DNA of 18,943 nt from an uncultured Lachnospiraceae bacterium (GCA_900555195.1 USKC01000021.1:1-18943), one strand, 5' to 3'. Shown: positions 6,482 to 14,533, counted from the stretch's first letter. Program-made: numbers and translations. The notes: a model not told the origin generated them from the letters alone.

Positions 6482-6555
6482 ATGCTGCCCTTGGCGGTAT
6501 ATAAGGAAGTGTGCAGATTGGACAGACAAGAAGAAAGAATAAAGGGGGATATCGT

Positions 6556-8958
6556 ATGTTTCAGGTAATCAAGAGAAGCGGAGAGACGGTGGATTTCACG
6601 CTGACCAAAATCAATGACGCGATCATCAAGGCGTTTGAGGCGACGGATATGCAGTACAACAATGATATTGTTGATCTGCTTGCGCTGAGAGTTACCGCCG
6701 ATTTTCAGGATAAAGTACAGGATGGTTCCGTTCATGTGGAGGATATCCAGGACAGCGTGGAAAAGGTTCTGGAGCAGGCGGGCTATACAGAAGTTGCCAA
6801 GGCTTATATCCTCTATCGGAAACAGCGTGAGAAAATGCGCAATATGAAGTCCACGATCCTGGATTACAAGGAAGTGGTGAATGGCTATGTGAAGGTGGAA
6901 GACTGGCGCGTGAAAGAGAATTCCACCGTGACCTACTCCGTGGGCGGCCTGATCCTGAGCAACTCGGGCGCGGTAACGGCCAATTACTGGCTTTCCGAGA
7001 TTTATGACGAGGAGATCTCCCAGGCGCACCGGAATGCAGATATTCATATTCACGATCTGTCCATGCTGACGGGATACTGCGCAGGCTGGTCCCTGAAACA
7101 GCTGATTCAGGAAGGGCTGGGAGGAATTCCCGGCAAGATCACTTCCGCTCCGGCCAAGCATCTTTCCGTGCTGTGCAATCAGATGGTGAATTTCCTGGGG
7201 ATCATGCAGAACGAATGGGCGGGCGCGCAGGCGTTTTCCTCCTTTGACACCTATCTCGCTCCGTTTGTAAAAGCGGATAAGCTGACCTATCCGGAAGTGA
7301 AGAAGTGCATTGAATCCTTTATCTATGGGGTGAATACGCCCAGCCGCTGGGGAACGCAGGCGCCGTTTTCCAACATCACGCTGGACTGGACCGTGCCGGA
7401 TGATTTGGCGGAGCTTCCTGCCATCGTGGGCGGGAAGGAGATGGATTTCTGCTATAAGGACTGCAAGAAGGAAATGGACATGGTCAACAAGGCGTTCATC
7501 GAGATCATGATCGAAGGGGATGCCAATGGAAGAGGGTTCCAGTATCCGATTCCGACGTATTCCATCACCAAGGATTTTGACTGGTCCGATACGGAGAACA
7601 ACCGCTTGCTGTTTGAGATGACGGCTAAGTACGGAACGCCTTATTTCAGCAATTATATCAATTCCGATATGCAGCCCAGCGATGTGCGTTCCATGTGCTG
7701 CAGGCTCCGTCTGGATCTGAGAGAGCTGAGAAAGAAAACGGGCGGGTATTTTGGCTCCGGAGAGAGCACCGGAAGCGTGGGCGTCGTTACGATCAACATG
7801 CCCCGCATCGCGTATCTGTCCTCCAGCAAAGAAGAGTTTTACCGCCGTCTGGATCGGATGATGGATATTGCCGCCCGCTCCCTGAAGATTAAGAGACAGG
7901 TCATCACGAAGCTTCTGGATGAAGGTCTGTATCCTTACACGAAGAGATACCTGGGCAATTTTGATAATCATTTTTCCACAATCGGCCTGATCGGCATGAA
8001 TGAAGTGGGCTTGAATGCCAACTGGTTGAGGGCGGATATGTCAAGCGTCAAGACGCAGGAGTTCACCAAGGAAGTGCTGAACCACATGCGTGAGCGCCTG
8101 TCCGATTATCAGGAAGAGTACGGGGATCTGTACAACCTGGAAGCGACTCCTGCGGAAAGCACCACTTACCGCATGGCGAAGTTTGACAAAAAGAAATGGC
8201 CCGGCATTATCACCGCAGGAAAAGAAGGGGATACGCCCTATTACACGAATTCCTCCCATCTTCCGGTGGATTATACCGTGGACATCTTTGATGCGCTGGA
8301 TATTCAGGATGAGATCCAGACGCTTTATACATCGGGAACCGTGTTCCATGCATTTTTGGGAGAGAAGCTTCCGGATTGGAAGGCTGCAGCCAATCTGGTG
8401 CGCACGATTGCGGAGAATTATAAGCTGCCTTATTATACCCTCTCTCCCACCTACTCCATCTGCTCCGAGCATGGATATCTGACCGGAGAACAGAAGGTGT
8501 GCCCGAAATGCGGCCGCGTAACGGAGGTATGGAGCCGGATCACCGGATATTACAGGCCTGTGCAGAACTGGAACGACGGAAAGGTGCAGGAGTATGAGAA
8601 CCGGACAGAATATGATATCTCCAAATCCGTGTGCAAGAGAGCGCCCGGCGCTGTGGTTTCCATGTCCGATTACGGCAAAGGGAATGTGGCAGGAGAGGAG
8701 TCAAGGGATGCCGTGAAGTATCTGTTCACCACGAAAACATGCCCGAACTGCAAGATGGCGAAGGAGTATCTGAAGGATGAGGCCTATGTGCTGGTGGACG
8801 CGGAGGAGAATGCGCAGCTGGCCGCCAAATATGGGGTCATGCAGGCGCCCACCCTGGTGGTTGCGGATAAGGATGGCTTTACCAAGTATGCAAACCTTTC
8901 CAATATTAAAAAGTATGTATCGCAGAAAGCGGAACAGAAACATGCCATGAACGCGTAA
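6556..8958 (+). CDS. nrdD: Anaerobic (class III) ribonucleoside-triphosphate reductase with C-terminal glutaredoxin-like domain
   Basis: NrdD reduces NTPs to dNTPs for DNA synthesis under anaerobic conditions, using a glycyl radical installed by the radical-SAM activase NrdG. The start at 6556 (MFQVIKRSGE) is preferred over an in-frame ATG 45 nt upstream because AAAGGGGG lies 7 bp before it and the ATP-cone begins here; length is 800 residues. In order: an ATP-cone allosteric domain (~1-95), the catalytic barrel with the Cys pair 381-382 in SMCCRLRLDLRE, the zinc cysteines CSEHGYL (C636) and CPKC (C649, C652), and the glycyl radical RITGYYRPV (Gly664). About 136 residues follow the glycine, whereas the family usually ends about 20-30 residues after it. 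The extra part (about 718-795) holds YLFTTKTCPNCKMAKEYL (C729, C732) and QAPTLVV with a cis-Pro-like site, a glutaredoxin/NrdH-like fold. This suggests a redoxin-dependent NrdD rather than a formate-dependent one. No nrdG adjoins it. Confidence 0.95.
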   Translation: MFQVIKRSGETVDFTLTKINDAIIKAFEATDMQYNNDIVDLLALRVTADFQDKVQDGSVHVEDIQDSVEKVLEQAGYTEVAKAYILYRKQREKMRNMKSTILDYKEVVNGYVKVEDWRVKENSTVTYSVGGLILSNSGAVTANYWLSEIYDEEISQAHRNADIHIHDLSMLTGYCAGWSLKQLIQEGLGGIPGKITSAPAKHLSVLCNQMVNFLGIMQNEWAGAQAFSSFDTYLAPFVKADKLTYPEVKKCIESFIYGVNTPSRWGTQAPFSNITLDWTVPDDLAELPAIVGGKEMDFCYKDCKKEMDMVNKAFIEIMIEGDANGRGFQYPIPTYSITKDFDWSDTENNRLLFEMTAKYGTPYFSNYINSDMQPSDVRSMCCRLRLDLRELRKKTGGYFGSGESTGSVGVVTINMPRIAYLSSSKEEFYRRLDRMMDIAARSLKIKRQVITKLLDEGLYPYTKRYLGNFDNHFSTIGLIGMNEVGLNANWLRADMSSVKTQEFTKEVLNHMRERLSDYQEEYGDLYNLEATPAESTTYRMAKFDKKKWPGIITAGKEGDTPYYTNSSHLPVDYTVDIFDALDIQDEIQTLYTSGTVFHAFLGEKLPDWKAAANLVRTIAENYKLPYYTLSPTYSICSEHGYLTGEQKVCPKCGRVTEVWSRITGYYRPVQNWNDGKVQEYENRTEYDISKSVCKRAPGAVVSMSDYGKGNVAGEESRDAVKYLFTTKTCPNCKMAKEYLKDEAYVLVDAEENAQLAAKYGVMQAPTLVVADKDGFTKYANLSNIKKYVSQKAEQKHAMNA

Positions 8959-8973
8959 CGAAAGAGGAAAGCG

Positions 8974-9009
8974 GACAGAGGGAAGCCCCTATGGCAGCTT
9001 TCCTCTGTC
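8974..9009 (+). terminator. Hairpin after nrdD
   Basis: GACAGAGGGAAGC (8974-8986) pairs with GCTTTCCTCTGTC (8997-9009), 13 positions with one G-U, around a 10-nt loop. The T-tract is absent immediately downstream, so it may stabilise the 3' end rather than terminate. It begins 15 bp after the nrdD stop codon. Confidence 0.5.
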
Positions 9010-9034
9010 TGAGGCGAAAGGAATTCTTTTAATA

Positions 9035-9076
9035 AAAACAGCGGATGCCCGGAATAGAATGGGCATCCGCTGTTTT
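9035..9076. terminator. Bidirectional intrinsic terminator between nrdD and the serine hydrolase gene
   Basis: A perfect 16-bp inverted repeat, AAAACAGCGGATGCCC (9035-9050) and GGGCATCCGCTGTTTT (9061-9076), has a 10-nt loop. Reading plus, the stem ends in TTTT; reading minus, it ends in TTTTTATT. It therefore serves the convergent nrdD and hydrolase transcripts. The remaining bases of the 8959-9137 gap show nothing else. Confidence 0.9.
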
Positions 9077-9137
9077 GCTGATGACAGGCTGCGCAAACTG
9101 CGTAAGGAATACACAGACCTGCCTAAAGGGTTGTATC

Positions 9138-10613
9138 TTAAAGCGCAGCTTCTTTTTTTACAAACCGGATCTTCTGGTCGGACGTGGGTTCCATGGCAAC
9201 CAGGAAGGCGAGTACATTGCCGTTGCGGTCATATTGAACTTCCGCTTCCAATTCCTCTCCGGGCAGGACATGAGGCTCGGTGAAAAGGAAGAACTGGGTG
9301 CGCAGATGAACGCCATGCAGGGTCAGGGTTCCCAGCTGCAGGCGAAGGCCGCCGTCCTCCTGTTCGATGGTGATCTCGCCGTAACCGCCGTCCACATAGG
9401 TTCCGCAGATGGATGCGAGATCAACAGGGCAGGGATAGGCAGCAGAAAGGCTGCGGATTGTATCCTCATCCGTACGCGCATCCGCCTGCGCCTGAAGAAG
9501 GTTTTGGCGATGCGTATAGAAGCGGTCGATCCAATCCACTTCCTCAAGATCCAGAAAAGCGTCCAGAAGGATATAGCGCATGACGCGCGCTCCGAAGGGG
9601 TGTTCGGAATTGGTCAGAACGGTGCAGGCGAAATCTTTGCCCGGAACGAAGCACTGATCCGCGATGAAGCCGTCGATATGTCCGCCATGCTGTGCGATCT
9701 GAACACCGCGGTAGTTTTCCACGAAGAAGCCCAGGCCATAGGTGGAAAGATTCAGATATCCTTTCAAGGGCTCAATGATCGGATCGGATACGAGCATCTG
9801 CGGTGTGAACAGCTGGGAACACATTTCCTCTGAGAGGATCCGCTTGCCACCTGCCATTCCTTTATTCAGAAGAAATGCATCCCATTTAGCCAGCTGTACG
9901 CTGCTCATGCTGATGGAACCTGCCGGCTTCATGGTATACAGCGTGCTGTTGGGAACCGGGCGGTTGCCGGCAGGAGCGGGCTCTTCAAAGAAGCGGTAAC
10001 CCTGTGCGCGCGTTTCAAACGTTTCAAACTGCGGCGCATCATAAGAAATGGGCCCCATTTCCAGAGGCGCGATCAGATTCTCCTGAACGAATTCCTCCCA
10101 GGAAAGGCCGCTCACCCTGCTGATTACAATTCCTGCCAGGGTATACATCACATTCTGATACTGCCAGGTATAACGGAACGGCGCATTGGGCTTCAGATAT
10201 GCAAGCATGTCGAGCATCTGTGCTTCGGAGTACTCGGAAAGCCTGGAATACCACGCCAGTTCATGCCTGGGAAGGCCGCAGCGGTGACAAAGCATGTCGC
10301 GGATGGTCAGATGTTCTGCTACATAGGAATCGTACATTTCAAACTCTGGGACATATTTGCGCACCGGATCGTCCAGATTCAGCTGCCCTCTGTCGCAGAG
10401 AAGAGCGATGGCAGCGGCGGTAAAGGACTTGGTGCAGGAACCGATGGAATACATGGTATCCGCATCAGCGGGCATCTGCTTCTCCACATCCTTATATCCG
10501 GCGGTGACGGTTTCATAGACCCCTCCATGATACCAGGTGATGCTGACGGAAGGGATCTGATATCTTGCGATCAGTTCTTCCGCTTTTTTCTGAATGATAT
10601 TTTTGTCTATCAT
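9138..10613 (-). CDS. Serine hydrolase of the beta-lactamase/class C (S12) family
   Basis: This 491-residue serine hydrolase has the penicillin-binding/class C beta-lactamase fold; relatives include D-aminopeptidases, D-Ala-D-Ala carboxypeptidases and esterases. Catalytic motifs are visible: SxxK as Ser59-Cys-Thr-Lys62 (SIGSCTKSF), the Tyr-x-Asn triad as Tyr152-Gln-Asn154 (WQYQNVMYTLAG), and an HxG-type third motif at His309-Gly-Gly311. The last ~100 residues form a beta-rich C-terminal domain (DGGYGEITIEQEDGGLRLQL) of the DUF3471-like kind. There is no signal peptide, so it should act in the cytoplasm, unlike true beta-lactamases. The second ATG of the frame (10613) is chosen because AAAGGGGA lies 7 nt before it, whereas the ATG at 10619 abuts that SD. 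It follows the substrate-binding protein gene on the same strand, separated by a terminator. A role in cleaving imported peptides or D-amino-acid compounds is inference from this context. Confidence 0.88.
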   Translation of the reverse strand: MIDKNIIQKKAEELIARYQIPSVSITWYHGGVYETVTAGYKDVEKQMPADADTMYSIGSCTKSFTAAAIALLCDRGQLNLDDPVRKYVPEFEMYDSYVAEHLTIRDMLCHRCGLPRHELAWYSRLSEYSEAQMLDMLAYLKPNAPFRYTWQYQNVMYTLAGIVISRVSGLSWEEFVQENLIAPLEMGPISYDAPQFETFETRAQGYRFFEEPAPAGNRPVPNSTLYTMKPAGSISMSSVQLAKWDAFLLNKGMAGGKRILSEEMCSQLFTPQMLVSDPIIEPLKGYLNLSTYGLGFFVENYRGVQIAQHGGHIDGFIADQCFVPGKDFACTVLTNSEHPFGARVMRYILLDAFLDLEEVDWIDRFYTHRQNLLQAQADARTDEDTIRSLSAAYPCPVDLASICGTYVDGGYGEITIEQEDGGLRLQLGTLTLHGVHLRTQFFLFTEPHVLPGEELEAEVQYDRNGNVLAFLVAMEPTSDQKIRFVKKEAAL

Positions 10614-10630
10614 ATCCATTCCCCTTTCTT

Positions 10631-10660
10631 AGACAGCGTACCCGCGAAACGGGGCCGTCT
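10631..10660 (-). repeat. Small hairpin ahead of the serine hydrolase RBS
   Basis: CCCG (10641-10644) pairs with CGGG (10650-10653) around CGAAA, with AGAC/GTCT (10631-10634 and 10657-10660) as an outer stem. It lies directly upstream of the hydrolase ribosome binding site, after the terminator of the preceding gene. Weak; may affect translation. Confidence 0.3.
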
Positions 10661-10676
10661 TGTCTTTCAATAGAAA

Positions 10677-10713
10677 CGGGCCTTCCCGCTGATCGGTTCA
10701 GCAAAAAGGCCCG
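10677..10713 (-). terminator. Intrinsic terminator after the substrate-binding protein gene
   Basis: On the minus strand CGGGCCTT (complement of 10706-10713) pairs with AAGGCCCG (complement of 10677-10684), with an inner GCTGA/TCAGC stem, followed by TTTCTATTG. It begins about 14 nt after the binding-protein stop codon. Read-through would link the binding-protein and hydrolase transcripts, giving more of the former. Confidence 0.75.
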
Positions 10714-10726
10714 AAACCATACGGTA

Positions 10727-12301
10727 TTACTTCCAACTGCAGTCCTTATATAAGATGCCGGTCACAGAAGGCGTATAATTCAAATCCTTGTTCCAGGCGG
10801 CGTTGGACTGGGTGATGTAGAGCGGGATATAAGCACAGGCCTCCTGGGTCAGGTCTTCAATCTGCTGATAGATCTCAAGGCGCGTATCCTGATCCGTGGT
10901 GGAAGCGGCCTGATTGAAAAGATCCTGAATGGTGCTGTCCGTATAGCGGGACATATTCAGGCCATTTACATATTCTTCATTGAAATATGTCTTAATAAAG
11001 TCATAGTCCAGTCCCATGGTCTGTCCCATGTCGGCGAACGTGAAGTTGCCGGTGATGCAGTCATTCACCAGGGCATTTCCGTCCATACCTTCAATCGTGC
11101 TGGTGATGCCGATTTCGGAAAGCTGCGCCTGTACGACTTGAAGCACCGTTTCAAAATAGGTGCCGCCGAGCGTTTTCATGCTTCCGATATCCAGACCGTT
11201 CGGATAACCGGCTTCTGCCAGCAGCTCTTTGGCCTTCTCAGGATCATATTCATAGGTGATATGATCTTCCGTATAGCCGAACATGTAAGGGGTGGCCAGC
11301 GTGGTTGTGGGCTCTGCCAGCCCATCAGCAGCAACGGCGATGATGTCCTCTCTGTTAATCGCATGGGCAATGGCCTGCCGGAGCGTCTGATTATTGAACG
11401 GTTCCACTTCCGTGTTGAAGATCAGGTAGGTCACGTTGTTGGAAGGCTGGGAATAAGTGGAATACTCTCCGCTCTCGCTGATCTGCTGCCAGTTGGCGGA
11501 AGGAATATTCATCGCGTCAATCTCGCCCGCCTCAAATGCGGTGATAGCAGTGGTATCATCCGTAATCAATTCAAAATTCAGCGTTTTGATAGGGGCCTCT
11601 CCGTCCCAGTAGTCCGGATAAGCTTCCAGGGTGATGCTCACATCCTGGATCGCTTCCTTCACAGTATAAGCGCCGGTTCCGCAGGCGTTAAAACCCAGAA
11701 AGCCCTGCTCATCCTTATTGGCTTCCGCAAAGGATTCGCTGACAATGCCGATGGATGCGATCTTCTCCATCAGAGGGGAGAACTGATATTTCAGGTGGAA
11801 TTCCACCGTGGAATCGTCAGGAGCCGTGACGGAGTCGATGGCCTCCACTTTCTCCTGCATATATGCATTGTCAAAACATCTTTCATAGGAATAAACCACA
11901 TCGCTTGCCTTCAGCGGATCTCCGTTATGGAAGGTCACGCCGTCACGCAGCGTAAACGTCCAGGTGAGGCCGTCTTCGCTGACGCTGTATTGCGTTGCGA
12001 GCATTGGAATTTCTTCTCCTTCGTCGTTGATCCAGTAAAGCGGCTCATAGATCTGACGGCTTAAGCTGATATCCGCATTCAGGCTCAGATTATGAGGATC
12101 CACCGTGCTGAACGCATCCCCGATGCGCAGATTCAGATCCGTGCGTCCTGTTCCGGAACTCTCTCCGGAAGCCGCTTCGCTGGAGGCGGAAGCGGAATCT
12201 CCCTCTCCGGAGGGTTCGGTGCCGCCTGAACAGGCAGCAAGGCTGAGGGTAAGGGCCGCTGCACAGAAAACAGCGGCGAGCGATTTCCATTTCTTTTTCA
12301 T
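10727..12301 (-). CDS. Peptide ABC transporter substrate-binding lipoprotein (SBP family 5)
   Basis: This 524-residue extracytoplasmic receptor would deliver oligopeptides, dipeptides or related compounds to the DppBCDF-like transporter encoded divergently. MKKKWKSLAAVF begins a classic lipoprotein signal peptide ending in the lipobox LAAC (Cys24). A Ser/Gly/Glu-rich linker runs to about residue 52. The rest is an SBP_bac_5 domain with the family pattern: DAFSTVDPHNL, QIYEPLYW, LTWTFTLRDGVTFHNGDPLKASDVVYS, and FNTEVEPFNNQTLRQAIAHAINRE. The start at 12301 is chosen over a longer frame from 12376 because GAGGAGG sits 5 nt before it and the signal peptide starts there. A terminator follows the gene. 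Substrate specificity cannot be read; relatives also bind nickel complexes, glutathione, murein peptides or opines. Confidence 0.93.
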   Translation of the reverse strand: MKKKWKSLAAVFCAAALTLSLAACSGGTEPSGEGDSASASSEAASGESSGTGRTDLNLRIGDAFSTVDPHNLSLNADISLSRQIYEPLYWINDEGEEIPMLATQYSVSEDGLTWTFTLRDGVTFHNGDPLKASDVVYSYERCFDNAYMQEKVEAIDSVTAPDDSTVEFHLKYQFSPLMEKIASIGIVSESFAEANKDEQGFLGFNACGTGAYTVKEAIQDVSITLEAYPDYWDGEAPIKTLNFELITDDTTAITAFEAGEIDAMNIPSANWQQISESGEYSTYSQPSNNVTYLIFNTEVEPFNNQTLRQAIAHAINREDIIAVAADGLAEPTTTLATPYMFGYTEDHITYEYDPEKAKELLAEAGYPNGLDIGSMKTLGGTYFETVLQVVQAQLSEIGITSTIEGMDGNALVNDCITGNFTFADMGQTMGLDYDFIKTYFNEEYVNGLNMSRYTDSTIQDLFNQAASTTDQDTRLEIYQQIEDLTQEACAYIPLYITQSNAAWNKDLNYTPSVTGILYKDCSWK

Positions 12302-12389
12302 AATTCCTCCTCTTGGTTTGTCATCAGTGATATTTGGATGAATAAGTGCCGGCAAATCGATGTACATTGCTGTCAATCGTCAGCCGGAC

Positions 12390-12438
12390 ATTATAAATAT
12401 TTATATTATACACGATCGGGGATGAATTGCATTTGCAA
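12390..12438 (-). promoter_or_regulatory. Divergent control region: -10 boxes and dyads for the binding-protein gene
   Basis: On the minus strand two TATAAT boxes read at 12410-12405 and 12395-12390. Between them lies a perfect 14-bp palindrome TATAAATATTTATA (12392-12405). A dyad TTGCA-TT-TGCAA (12427-12438) sits where the -35 of the upstream box would be, but no good -35 hexamer is present. That pattern fits an activator-dependent promoter, plausibly the LysR target. The 338-bp gap 12302-12639 contains no gene. Confidence 0.4.
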
Positions 12439-12505
12439 AAATATCATAAACAATATGAATAAAAGTTATGTTAAATACGCTCAGAAAATAGATAAAGTAC
12501 GGTCA

Positions 12506-12534
12506 TTGCAATCTTATTTTCTGCGTGTTATTAT
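12506..12534 (+). promoter_or_regulatory. Candidate promoter for the permease operon
   Basis: TTGCAA (12506-12511) and TATTAT (12529-12534) are separated by 17 bp, with TG at 12526-12527 as an extended -10. The dppB-like start codon lies about 105 bp downstream, with AAAGGAGA ahead of it. Confidence 0.5.
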
Positions 12535-12639
12535 GACTAGTTGTAACAACGCTATGAAAATAATGAATAGATCGATGGCGCGCGGCTATGCTGCGTATGC
12601 ATATTTATAAATTTCTAAGGACACAAAGGAGAATGTGGT

Positions 12640-13569
12640 ATGGGTAAGTACATAATTAAAAGGCTGCTTCTGATTATTCCGACCCTGTTGGGAGTGCTGT
12701 TCATCGTGTTTGCCATTATGAATTTCACGCCCGGGGATCCCGGCAGACAGATCCTGGGGATGGCGGCGAAACAGGAGACCGTGGATGCGCTGAACCATGA
12801 GCTGGGATATGATAAGCCTTTTCTGGTCAGGTTTGTGGATTATATCTGGGATCTGCTTCACGGTGATCTGGGCACCTCATACCGCACAAGGAAGCCTTTT
12901 GTGGACGAGTTCTTCCAAAAGGTTCCGATCACGCTGAAGCTTGGCTGCCTGTCCTTTGTGCTTTCTTCTATCGTAGGGATTTCCCTGGGCATTCTGTCCG
13001 CAGTCAAACAGTATTCCTTCGCGGATACGTTCAGCACGCTGGTTTCGATCCTTTTGGCCTCCATTCCCGGATTTTTCCTGGGGATGGTGCTGATCTATGT
13101 ATTTGGACTGAAAATCGGCATATTGCCTACACATGGAATTGATGAGTGGAAAAGTTATATCCTTCCCGTGATCACGCTGGCGGCGGGCGGAAGCGCACAG
13201 CTGATGCGCCTGACGCGAACCACGATGCTGGAGGCCATCCGGCAGGATTACATGAGAACCGCGAAGGCAAAGGGATGCACCCCTGCTAAAATGATCTGGA
13301 AGCATGCGCTGAAGAATGCCATTCTTCCCGTGCTTACGGTGATGGGAACCAGCTTTGGCTCCATCCTGGGCGGGGCTGTGATCTGTGAGACGGTATTTGC
13401 GATTCCGGGGCTTGGAAACTACATTCTCAGCGCCATCCGCAACAAGGATATTCCGGTGGTCATGTCCTCCACGGTGTTCCTGTCCACCTTTTTCTGCCTG
13501 GTGATGGTGGTGGTGGACATCCTGTATGCGATCATCGATCCGCGTATCCGGGATAGAGTGGTCAGATAG
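12640..13569 (+). CDS. dppB: Peptide ABC transporter permease, DppB type
   Basis: This is the first membrane subunit of a DppBCDF-type importer. The 309 residues begin with MGKYIIKRLLLIIPTLLGVLFIVFAIMNF-like sequence, the N-terminal helix typical of DppB/OppB. The usual TPGDP motif follows, and about six membrane helices can be discerned in total. The cytoplasmic EAA-type loop that docks to the ATPases is visible as EAIRQDYMRTAKAKG. AAAGGAGA ahead of the ATG supports the start. Gene order permease-permease-ATPase-ATPase is complete, and the binding protein is encoded divergently. The symbol is given at family level: Dpp, Opp and Nik permeases cannot be told apart by substrate from this sequence. 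Confidence 0.92.
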   Translation: MGKYIIKRLLLIIPTLLGVLFIVFAIMNFTPGDPGRQILGMAAKQETVDALNHELGYDKPFLVRFVDYIWDLLHGDLGTSYRTRKPFVDEFFQKVPITLKLGCLSFVLSSIVGISLGILSAVKQYSFADTFSTLVSILLASIPGFFLGMVLIYVFGLKIGILPTHGIDEWKSYILPVITLAAGGSAQLMRLTRTTMLEAIRQDYMRTAKAKGCTPAKMIWKHALKNAILPVLTVMGTSFGSILGGAVICETVFAIPGLGNYILSAIRNKDIPVVMSSTVFLSTFFCLVMVVVDILYAIIDPRIRDRVVR

Positions 13570-13583
13570 GATATCGCAGAAGA

Positions 13584-13640
13584 GAACGGCCGGGCGGATG
13601 ATTTGGCGCAGAAACGAAGTGGGAGCTGCGCAGCCCGTTC
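13584..13640 (+). repeat. Structured spacer between the two permease genes
   Basis: GAACGG (13584-13589) pairs with CCGTTC (13635-13640), and GCGCAG (13606-13611) with CTGCGC (13626-13631) inside it. The 91-bp spacer has no T-tract, so it is not a terminator. A role in transcript processing or differential expression is possible. Confidence 0.4.
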
Positions 13641-13660
13641 GGGGAAAGGAATAGAAGAGA

Positions 13661-14533
13661 ATGAAAAAAACGGAAAAGAAGAGAAGAAAAAGCAGCTATG
13701 CAGCGGATGCCTGGAAGCTGTTCAAGAAAAATAAGGCGGCGATGGCCGGGTTGGTGATTCTGGCTGTGTTTCTGTTTTTCGCCCTGTTCGCGGATCTGAT
13801 CGTGCCTTATGAGAAGGCCATAGAACAGAATGTGCAGGAACGTCTGATGGCGCCTTGTGCGGAGCATTGGATGGGCACGGATGAATTCGGAAGGGATCTG
13901 TTTGCCAGGGTTGTGCATGGAAGCAGGCGCTCCTTATCCCTGGGGGTAGGGACCACGGCGGTGTCCCTGCTGCTTGGAGGAATCATCGGCGCGTGCTGCG
14001 GGCTTTACGGTTCCCGTTTTGACAGCATTGTGATGCGCTTGTGCGATATTCTGAACAGCGTGCCCGGACTTCTGTTTGCGCTGGCGGTTGTTGCAGCCCT
14101 GGGCTCCAGCATGAGAAACCTGCTGATCGCGGTTACGATTGTGAGCCTGCCGGGCTTTATCCGAATCGTCCGCTCCGTGATCCTTTCCATAGTGGAGCAG
14201 GAGTATATTATGGCGGCCAGGGCCTGCGACAGCAGCAACCGGACGATCATCCTGCGCCACATCCTGCCCAACGCTATGGGGCCCATCATCATTCAGGCCA
14301 GCATGTCCGTGGCTTCCATGATGCTGACTGCGGCCGGCCTTTCCTTCATCGGGATGGGCGTACAGCCTCCCACGCCGGAATGGGGCGTGATGCTGAGCAC
14401 AGCCAGGGATTATATGACCACGGCCCCCTATCTGCTTCTGTTCCCGGGAAGCGCGATCGCGCTCAGCGCGCTGGCGCTGAACCTGGTGGGAGACGGATTA
14501 AGGGATGCGCTGGATCCGAAGATGAAAGCGTAA
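13661..14533 (+). CDS. dppC: Peptide ABC transporter permease, DppC type
   Basis: This second membrane subunit of the importer pairs with the DppB-type protein. At 290 residues it has the normal DppC length. It starts with a basic tail (MKKTEKKRRKSSYAADAWKLFKKNKAA), then a first helix (GLVILAVFLFFALFADLI). The family motif HWMGTDEFGRDLFARVVHGSRRSL follows, then a helix bundle with the EAA-type loop (EQEYIMAARACDSSNRTIILRHILPNAMGPI). It ends with GDGLRDALDPKMKA, a typical DppC terminus. GAAAGGA and AGAAGAG precede the ATG. It follows the DppB-type gene by 91 bp. Substrate undetermined. Confidence 0.92.
   Translation: MKKTEKKRRKSSYAADAWKLFKKNKAAMAGLVILAVFLFFALFADLIVPYEKAIEQNVQERLMAPCAEHWMGTDEFGRDLFARVVHGSRRSLSLGVGTTAVSLLLGGIIGACCGLYGSRFDSIVMRLCDILNSVPGLLFALAVVAALGSSMRNLLIAVTIVSLPGFIRIVRSVILSIVEQEYIMAARACDSSNRTIILRHILPNAMGPIIIQASMSVASMMLTAAGLSFIGMGVQPPTPEWGVMLSTARDYMTTAPYLLLFPGSAIALSALALNLVGDGLRDALDPKMKA

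Noticed and set aside
6511..6555. Upstream ATG as nrdD start
   Set aside because: It has no SD, whereas the ATG at 6556 has AAAGGGGG at proper spacing and begins the ATP-cone.
6381..6555. nrdD leader as a cobalamin or other known riboswitch
   Set aside because: No B12-box or other conserved riboswitch core was recognisable in the leader.
6154..7971. 605-residue open frame on the minus strand antisense to nrdD
   Set aside because: It crosses the nrdD promoter, leader and ATP-cone region; composition (His, Ile, Leu, Arg rich) is that of an antisense frame, and no domain is recognisable.
9045..9833. 262-residue plus-strand frame over the serine hydrolase
   Set aside because: It begins inside the bidirectional terminator and lies wholly antisense to a gene with intact catalytic motifs.
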